This document shows, piece by piece, positions 57,441-64,000 of a DNA stretch of 64,000 bases. Where the stretch lies: NCBI GenBank assembly GCA_028287285.1, contig JAQBPY010000073.1, positions 1-64,000 of the forward strand, read 5' to 3'. The position numbers and the translations under genes were made by a program. Each line of letters opens with the position of its first letter. The stretch's first letter is position 1. This DNA is from Gemmatimonadota bacterium (GTDB lineage Bacteria > Gemmatimonadota > Gemmatimonadetes > Gemmatimonadales > Gemmatimonadaceae). The notes below the pieces were generated by a model, which saw nothing but the letters and a program-made list of their open reading frames with translations, was not told the DNA's origin and made no database searches.

Positions 57441-58643
57441 ATGCGCACTCTTCCTGCCCTGTTCTGCATCGCTGCCTCGGCACTCTCGGCACAGGCTCCT
57501 GCCCGCCAGACCGAAGCCGACGCCTACACCCGCTATGAGCTGCTGGCGCCTGGTTCGGCGAAGTTCCGGATCATATATGAGGTTACCGCCACGACAGCCG
57601 GCGCGATCCATTACTTCAATCCCATCAGAAAGGGCAGCATCGCCACGGATGAAAGCGTGAGCGACCGCGCCACGGGCAAGCCGCTTGCTTTCGACGTGGT
57701 CGGTGCCGCCGAGGCTCGGGCTGGTGGTATCCCGGGTCGGGATACCACCCAGACGTACATCCGTGTGACGCTTTCACGTCCCGTGCCGGTGGATGGCGGC
57801 GAAGCACGCGTCCTCATTCTCAAGACGTACGAGGATACGACCAGCTACTTCAGGCGCGGCGACACCATCGTGTTCACCAGGCCACTCGGGATCAAGCGCA
57901 ATGCCGTGGTGCTGCCAAGGGGATACGAGCTTGTGTCGTCGACATTTCCGGCGCAGGTGCTTCAGGAGCCCGATGGCCGCGTGGGAATCAGCTTCTGGAA
58001 TGAGACACCTTCGGAAGCGGCGGTGACGATGCGCGCAGTACCCGTACGCGAGATTGCAGCGGCCACGTCGAGCGTCGCGGCGCGACTCGATGAGCGCGCG
58101 CACCAGAACAGGAAAATCACGTACTACCTGCGCGCTCCTGAAACAGGCGCGTTCGATCTCTACCACGACTACACCGAGTCACGCCCGGGCACGAGCTTCT
58201 ATATCAATGAAGTGCGTGCCGGCAGCAGCGTCTCCAACCCTCGCGCCCGCAACCTCGATACGGGCGAGGAGCTGAAGTTCGAGATCCTCAAGGGTGACGC
58301 GATCACCAGGGCGAACCTTGGCGTCAGGAATGTCACGCCGCAGAGCGAGATCGTCGTCTTTCGTTTTCCGCCTGTCGTTGCGGGCACGTCCACGCGTCTC
58401 CGCATGTACGAGACGTATACGGATACCGCGCGCTACAAGGTCGTGAACGGTGAGTTGATCTGGGACAGGAGCTTTGGCCGGCCGGCGAATTCCGTGGTAC
58501 TGCCTCCGGGATGGATGTTGACCAACAGCTCGATTCCTGCCACGGTAAGTGCGCAGGCTGATGGGCGCGTTCGTCTCGACTTCATCAATCCCCGGCCCGA
58601 TGAGATCGCGGTGCTGATCACGGCGCGGCGGCGGGCTTTGTAA
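57441..58643 (+). CDS. Hypothetical exported protein
   Basis: Signal peptide MRTLPALFCIAASALSAQ; long conserved-looking beta-rich ORF; no family recognised. Confidence 0.65.
   Translation: MRTLPALFCIAASALSAQAPARQTEADAYTRYELLAPGSAKFRIIYEVTATTAGAIHYFNPIRKGSIATDESVSDRATGKPLAFDVVGAAEARAGGIPGRDTTQTYIRVTLSRPVPVDGGEARVLILKTYEDTTSYFRRGDTIVFTRPLGIKRNAVVLPRGYELVSSTFPAQVLQEPDGRVGISFWNETPSEAAVTMRAVPVREIAAATSSVAARLDERAHQNRKITYYLRAPETGAFDLYHDYTESRPGTSFYINEVRAGSSVSNPRARNLDTGEELKFEILKGDAITRANLGVRNVTPQSEIVVFRFPPVVAGTSTRLRMYETYTDTARYKVVNGELIWDRSFGRPANSVVLPPGWMLTNSSIPATVSAQADGRVRLDFINPRPDEIAVLITARRRAL
57723..57749. repeat. Perfect 12-bp inverted repeat (3-nt loop) inside CDS
   Basis: GGTGGTATCCCG-GGT-CGGGATACCACC. 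Confidence 0.9.
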
Positions 58644-58706
58644 GGTCGTTGGGCAACTACGGCTTTCGCAGTGCAAGGGGCTTTCGACCACCACACATTC
58701 TCGCTC

Positions 58707-60614
58707 ATGAATCGCACTATCCTGATCTCGGCGCTCGCGGCAATCAGTGGCGTGGCGCGTGCTCAAACCGGCGAGCTGACAGTCGCGGACACCTCGCACT
58801 TTCGACGCCTGGATCTTCCAGCGCCCGGCGACGTCCGCAACGGCGCGGGCCGGCCTGGTGCAAAATACTGGCAGCAGCGCGTGGACTACAGGATTACCGC
58901 GACGCTCGACTCCGCGAAGAACGAGCTGCGCGCCAGGGAGACGATTCATTACGAGAATCACTCGCCCGATGCGTTGCCGTACCTGTGGCTGTTCGTCGAG
59001 CAGAACATCTGCGCCCCCACGAGCATCACGAACGTGCTCAACGCGCCGCCGCTCGTGTTCGGCGAAACGGCATTCGATTTTTCGTGCGGCAATTTTGTCG
59101 GCACGCCAACGCTCGAATCGGCGACCGTGAATGGTGTGGATGCGAAGCGTGCGACGTTCGGCACGACCATGCGCATCGACCTGCCCAGGCCACTCGCGCC
59201 GGGCGCGGCCGTGGAGCTCGCGTTTGCGTGGCGCTTCACCATTCCCGAGCAGGGTGGTGGACGCATGGGGCGCGATGGTGTCCTCGTGGAGATCGCCCAG
59301 TGGTATCCCAGAATGGTCGTATACGACGACGTCCGCGGCTGGAACCACGAGCCGTACATCGGAGCGGGGGAGTTCTATCTCGAGTACGGCAGCTTCGACG
59401 TGTCACTCACGGTACCGGCCAGCTACATCATCGCCGCGACGGGTGAATTGCAGAACGCGTCGAGCGTGCTTACCGCCACGCAGTTGAAGCGCTTGAACAT
59501 TGCGAAGGATTCCACGTGGGCGGTCACGATCATTTCGCGTGAAGAAGCGGGCAGGCCGGCCGTCACACGGCCCGGCAATCATCCTTACACATGGCACTTC
59601 ACGGCAAAGAACGTTCGTGATTTTGCATGGGCTGCGAGCCCTGACTGGATCTGGGAAGCGAGCAACTATGAGGGCATCCGGATCGAGACGCTGTATCGGC
59701 GCGCGGCTGACAAATGGACCGAATCACACAGGATGGCGCGCGGCGCGATCAAGCACTTCAGCGAGCAGTGGTACAGGTACCCATACTCGCACGCCACGAC
59801 GGTAGAGGGCCCGGTGGGCGGGATGGAATATCCCATGCTCACCTTCGTCTCCAACAATACCACCCGTGAGATCCAGCAGTGGGCGCTCGCGCACGAGTTC
59901 GGCCACGAATGGTTTCCCATGATCGTGGGCTCCAACGAGCGTCTCTATCCGTGGATGGATGAGGGCTTCAACACCTTCATCGATCTTGATAACGCGGCGA
60001 GCTACTTCAAGGGTACCGCATACGGCGACACGATCAACGCGAATCCGCTGCACATGGCGGCCGAGCATTCACGGCCCGGCCAGGATCAGCCGTTGATCAC
60101 CAATCCGGTTGAGGTGCGCGACCTGATGTGGGTGGGATACCAGAAGCCGGCGCTCATGCTGCAGACGCTCCGGTATGAAGTGATGGGCAAGGAGCGGTTC
60201 GACGCGGCGTTCCGTGAATACATTCGCGCATGGGCGTACAAGCATCCCACACCGGCCGACTTTTTTCGCATCATGCGTGACGCATCGGGGATGGAGCTGG
60301 ACTGGTTCTGGCGTGATTGGGTCTTCACGACGGCGCGTCTCGATCAGGCCGTGGACGGCATTTCCACGGACAGCACGGGGCATGCGCTGATCGCACTGAG
60401 CAATCGCGGCACGATGGTAATGCCGGCCGAATTGCGCATCACGTACGGCGGCGGAGAGAGCGAGACGATCAGGCTCCCGGTGGACATGTGGAACCTCGGC
60501 TCGCGGTTCATCTATCACGTGCCGTCCAAACGGACCGTGCTTCGCGTCGAGATGGATCCTCGGCAGGTGTTGCCGGATTTCAATCGGTCGAACAATTCCT
60601 GGCCGGCCCGGTAG
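58707..60614 (+). CDS. M1 family metallopeptidase, exported
   Basis: GPVGGMEYPMLTFV (GxMEN-like) and LAHEFGHEWFPMIVGSNERLYPWMDEGFNTF; signal peptide from ATG 58707. Confidence 0.93.
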   Translation: MNRTILISALAAISGVARAQTGELTVADTSHFRRLDLPAPGDVRNGAGRPGAKYWQQRVDYRITATLDSAKNELRARETIHYENHSPDALPYLWLFVEQNICAPTSITNVLNAPPLVFGETAFDFSCGNFVGTPTLESATVNGVDAKRATFGTTMRIDLPRPLAPGAAVELAFAWRFTIPEQGGGRMGRDGVLVEIAQWYPRMVVYDDVRGWNHEPYIGAGEFYLEYGSFDVSLTVPASYIIAATGELQNASSVLTATQLKRLNIAKDSTWAVTIISREEAGRPAVTRPGNHPYTWHFTAKNVRDFAWAASPDWIWEASNYEGIRIETLYRRAADKWTESHRMARGAIKHFSEQWYRYPYSHATTVEGPVGGMEYPMLTFVSNNTTREIQQWALAHEFGHEWFPMIVGSNERLYPWMDEGFNTFIDLDNAASYFKGTAYGDTINANPLHMAAEHSRPGQDQPLITNPVEVRDLMWVGYQKPALMLQTLRYEVMGKERFDAAFREYIRAWAYKHPTPADFFRIMRDASGMELDWFWRDWVFTTARLDQAVDGISTDSTGHALIALSNRGTMVMPAELRITYGGGESETIRLPVDMWNLGSRFIYHVPSKRTVLRVEMDPRQVLPDFNRSNNSWPAR

Positions 60615-60644
60615 TGCGGGCTGATTGCTCCGCATTCCTGTATT

Positions 60645-62393
60645 TCATTTCGCCTGGCGCTGCACCCATGCGGTCATGCGCTTCTCCAGAATGTCCAGGG
60701 GAAGTGCGCCAGCACCAAGGAGCTCGTCGTGGAACGAGCGGATGTCGAACTTGGGACCGAGCGCTTTCTTTGCCTGCTCGCGCATCCGGAGCATGGACAA
60801 CTGCCCGATCTTGTAGCTCAACGCCTGGCCCGGCAGCGCGATGTACCGATCGGTCTCGGCCTGAATGCCCGCTTCGTTGATGCTCGAGTGTGCGCGAAAG
60901 AAGTCGAGCACCTGGTCGCGCGTCCAGTGTTTGCCGTGGATACCCGTGTCGACGACGAGCCGGATGGCGCGCAGCATCTCATCGTCGAGCCGGCCGTAAT
61001 TCTTGTACGGATCGGTATAGAATCCAAGCTCCTTGCCAAGCCGCTCCGAGTAGAGCGCCCATCCTTCCACGTATGCGGTGTAGCCGCCCTGCTGGCGAAA
61101 CGGCGGCAGCGACGGCAGCTCCTGTGCAATGGAGATCTGCATGTGGTGGCCCGGCACGCCCTCGTGGTACGCCGTTGATTCGTTGTTGATCGTGAGCTGC
61201 TTCTCGAACTCGTAGGTGTTGACGAACACGTGGCCAGGGCGCGAGCCGTCCGGTGTACCCTGGTTGTACGATGTGGATGCTTCCTTTTCGCGGAACGGCT
61301 CGATGGGAAGAATCTCCAGCCTGGCCTTGGGCAAACGGCCAAAGAGCGACGGCAGCTTTGCAGACATCTGGTCGATGTAGGTTTTGTACTCGTCGAGAAT
61401 TGCCTGGCGCGACGCGGGATGCAGGAAGGCGAGCCTGGGAATGGAATCGCGGAACGCCTTGATGTTCCTGTAGCCAAGCTTTTTCGCGATGACGGTTTGT
61501 TCCGCTTCGATGCGTGCCACTTCCGTCAGTCCGAGTGCATGAATTGCCTCGACGCTCATGGTGGTGGTCGTCATCCGGCGGACGTCGAATGCGTAGCGCT
61601 CCTTTCCATTCGGTAGCGCCGAGGTGCCGATCTCGGCACGCCCCTTGGGGGCGTATTCGTCGCGTACGAACGCCGTGAACTTCACATACGCCGGCAGCAC
61701 ACTGTCACGAACGGCGGCGAGTATCGCGTCCGTGAGGCGCGACTTGTCCGCGATGCTGAACTGCGCGGGAATCTGTGTCGTCGGAATGGCAAAGGGTGTG
61801 TCCTCGGCCTTTTGGGTGGCGATGTTGCCGGCCTGGGAGGCCACCTGGACCAGCAGGATTCCTGGCGGAATCAATCCGTCGGCCATGCCTTTCCGCATGT
61901 TCGCCGTCACCTCGGCAAAAACGCGCGGAATCTGCTTCAGCCGGGCACCGTAGTCCTCGTAATCCTTGACAGTCTCGAACGAAAGGGACGTCACGAGCTG
62001 CGGCAGGTTGATGTGCAGGCCGTCGAACTGCGTGATGGGCATCTCCCAGTCGTTGAACGTCGATGCCTCGGCCGACTCGCGCAGTGTGCGCACCATGAGG
62101 TCGTGATTGAGCTTGTCCTGCTCGGCGAACCCCCTGGTGTCGATGGCCTCGAACTGCCCAAGAAATTTCCTTGTTTGGGCGACGTCTCTTTCAATAGCCG
62201 CCGGCGTATAGTCGCTCAGCCGGTCATTGTAGCGTTTGTCGCCCAGAATGGAGGCGAATTCCGGACTGGTGCGGAGGGTGTACTCCCACTGCTCGGCGAT
62301 CAAGCGGTTCTGGGTGTCGAGCCGGGATTGAAGCGTGGAGGACTGCGCGAGCATTGGAGCGGAGAGTAATAGGAGGAGGAGGAGCGTCTTCAT
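60645..62393 (-). CDS. DUF885 family (M32-like) exported protein
   Basis: NESTAYHEGVPGHHMQISIAQELPSLPPFRQQGGYTAYVEGWALYSERLGKELG; signal peptide. Confidence 0.92.
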   Translation of the reverse strand: MKTLLLLLLLSAPMLAQSSTLQSRLDTQNRLIAEQWEYTLRTSPEFASILGDKRYNDRLSDYTPAAIERDVAQTRKFLGQFEAIDTRGFAEQDKLNHDLMVRTLRESAEASTFNDWEMPITQFDGLHINLPQLVTSLSFETVKDYEDYGARLKQIPRVFAEVTANMRKGMADGLIPPGILLVQVASQAGNIATQKAEDTPFAIPTTQIPAQFSIADKSRLTDAILAAVRDSVLPAYVKFTAFVRDEYAPKGRAEIGTSALPNGKERYAFDVRRMTTTTMSVEAIHALGLTEVARIEAEQTVIAKKLGYRNIKAFRDSIPRLAFLHPASRQAILDEYKTYIDQMSAKLPSLFGRLPKARLEILPIEPFREKEASTSYNQGTPDGSRPGHVFVNTYEFEKQLTINNESTAYHEGVPGHHMQISIAQELPSLPPFRQQGGYTAYVEGWALYSERLGKELGFYTDPYKNYGRLDDEMLRAIRLVVDTGIHGKHWTRDQVLDFFRAHSSINEAGIQAETDRYIALPGQALSYKIGQLSMLRMREQAKKALGPKFDIRSFHDELLGAGALPLDILEKRMTAWVQRQAK

Positions 62394-62562
62394 CGTCGTC
62401 GGCCTGGGCTGGTTTGCTACGTAGTGCGGGGGAACGGTGTCGCACTGCGGTGGTCGTCTTAGTCCATTTCCTAGACGGACGGCGTATTCATGCCAGCTTC
62501 GTCGTCATTGTTTCCAAAACAGCGCATCACGGCAATCCTTTCTCATAACTCCGAAGACAAAT

Positions 62563-62958
62563 ATGACTTCTCTCGGCCACCCTTCGGCGCTTGTGCATGC
62601 CGTCATCGGGGCTTTCTTTGACGTCTACAATGAGTTGGGATACGGGCTGCACGAGAGGGTATATTGCGCCGCGTTGGAGATATTGCTGCTCGAGCGTGGA
62701 TATTCGGTACGGCGGGAGGTCCCCATCGCCATCTTCTTTCATGGAAAGAGGATTGGCCGTCTCAGATCCGACATGATCGTGAATGATACACTCATGATTG
62801 AATCAAAGGCCGGCCCGCTACTCCGCACCGGTTCCAAGGCGCAATTGATCAACTACCAGAAGCGGGCAGGGCTAGAGTTCGGTCTATTGCTGTTCTTTGG
62901 CCCCGTCCCCGAGTTCACCAAGATCCACTTGCCCTGCGGTACGAGGGATGTGCACTAA
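62563..62958 (+). CDS. GxxExxY family protein
   Basis: ALVHAVIGAFFDVYNELGYGLHERVYCAALEILLLERGYSVRREVPIAIFFHGKRIGRLRSDMIVNDTLMIESKA. Confidence 0.9.
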   Translation: MTSLGHPSALVHAVIGAFFDVYNELGYGLHERVYCAALEILLLERGYSVRREVPIAIFFHGKRIGRLRSDMIVNDTLMIESKAGPLLRTGSKAQLINYQKRAGLEFGLLLFFGPVPEFTKIHLPCGTRDVH

Positions 62959-63025
62959 TGCGCCGTTTTCAGAATTCATCTTTAGGATTTGCTTCAACCT
63001 GAAAATTGGACTCGGGAAGCAAAGC

Positions 63026-63991
63026 CTACTGCAACCTCAGCGCATCCAGCCTGTACTCACTCCGCCTTGGCAACAGCATCGCAAATCCGGACACCCACGA
63101 CTCGAACGCCAGCTCCGAATGATTCATGGAATCAATGAGCCGCGGAATCAACAACGGATCCGTATCCGGACTCGCTATCTCCGGCACGCACGTGGTCGCA
63201 TACTTCACCCCGGTCTCGCGCAGCCACGGCAGGAATTCTCCATAATAGTCACCACTGGGGTAACAAAAATGCTCGAGTGGCAGCTCCGCACCTCGGATCT
63301 GATGGATGGCCGCAATGTTGTCCACGATCTCGCTCACGAAGAGCGCACGATCGCGCGGTGTACGATGACGATGCGTATGCAGTTGCACGTCCACGATGTC
63401 CGACGGCAGTGACCGCACCACCTCCGGCGACATCAACGTCAAGAGCTCCCGGCGCTGGATGTCCTCGTAATCCACACCAAGCGCGGCGGCTACACGAGGG
63501 AGCAACGCATTCTTTTCTTCGGCATTCAGGTTTGTTCGCGCAACCACCGCCTGAATGAGCTCGAAGGCATGCTCGTGCTGCTCATCCGTCTTTACCGGCA
63601 CTGGCTCCGCGACTTCACACACATGGCGCAGATCGCCGCCGCTGTTACGGCCCCGCCACATGACATAGCTGAGCATCGTATCAAAAACCGGCAGCCGAAC
63701 GAAACAATAGTACGTTGATAGATAGAGTGTGACGGGCACATTGAACTCGCGAAGCACCGGCAGCGCATGCGTCGCAAAGTCGGCGGCGCCATCGTCAAAG
63801 GTGATCGCGACGCTGCGCGCCGGCAGCGTGCCATCGTACAACCGACGCGTCGCCTCGGCCAATGGGAGAATGGTGTAACCACCATTCACCAGCATCCGCA
63901 GCCGATCCCGCAGGTGGTCCTGCGTAACGTAAAAGGCCGGATCCCACTCATGCTGGTCGTCCACGGACACGCCGTGATAGCAGAGAATCAT
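63026..63991 (-). CDS. Polysaccharide deacetylase (NodB-like) family protein; start may lie beyond window
   Basis: MILCYHGVS, SVAITFDDGAADFATHALPVLREFNVPVTLYLS, VDVQLHTHRHRTP. Confidence 0.85.
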   Translation of the reverse strand: MILCYHGVSVDDQHEWDPAFYVTQDHLRDRLRMLVNGGYTILPLAEATRRLYDGTLPARSVAITFDDGAADFATHALPVLREFNVPVTLYLSTYYCFVRLPVFDTMLSYVMWRGRNSGGDLRHVCEVAEPVPVKTDEQHEHAFELIQAVVARTNLNAEEKNALLPRVAAALGVDYEDIQRRELLTLMSPEVVRSLPSDIVDVQLHTHRHRTPRDRALFVSEIVDNIAAIHQIRGAELPLEHFCYPSGDYYGEFLPWLRETGVKYATTCVPEIASPDTDPLLIPRLIDSMNHSELAFESWVSGFAMLLPRRSEYRLDALRLQ

Positions 63992-64000
63992 CAGCCGGCG

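Noticed and set aside
1-64000. tRNA, rRNA, prophage or insertion-sequence genes
   Set aside because: No cloverleaf or rRNA-like segments, transposase, integrase or phage structural ORFs were recognised by eye; a tRNAscan/Infernal run would be decisive.

Overview
64-kb, GC-rich, gene-dense chromosomal window. The gene families (sortilin/VPS10-like propellers, many secreted peptidases, TonB receptors, Gly/Arg-rich linkers) look Gemmatimonadota-like; this lineage call is inference only. I support about 46 protein-coding loci and see no rRNA, tRNA, CRISPR array, phage or transposase. Main contents: a 5'-truncated parallel beta-helix surface protein; three large VPS10/BNR-propeller paralogs; a possible copper-related pair; a tandem pair of Uma2-type nucleases; an ABC-exporter operon with a GldG-like fusion; TonB receptors next to an OmpR-type two-component system; and a 30-kb stretch rich in exported peptidases (M16 pair, amidase, M28, M14, S51, M1, DUF885, Zn-peptidase plus ATP-grasp). 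The most interesting signals that the ORF track does not explain are: (1) two families of dispersed palindromic intergenic repeats, often arranged as inverted pairs and sometimes supplying a stop codon or occupying a 5' leader; (2) a 24-bp tandem array that appears to grow out of one such repeat beside a decayed YncE-like propeller; (3) three decayed or frameshifted genes (YncE-like propeller, S51/beta-lactamase fusion, AHSA1/SRPBCC); (4) a 709-bp tandem duplication of a Uma2 gene with near-identical ends and a divergent middle. I did not find a clearly novel defence or biosynthetic system. The best candidates for undescribed function are the Zn-peptidase/ATP-grasp pair, the ABC/GldG-like/DUF1080-like/DUF6624 operon and the repeat families. 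All family names come from motifs read by eye; no searches were run.
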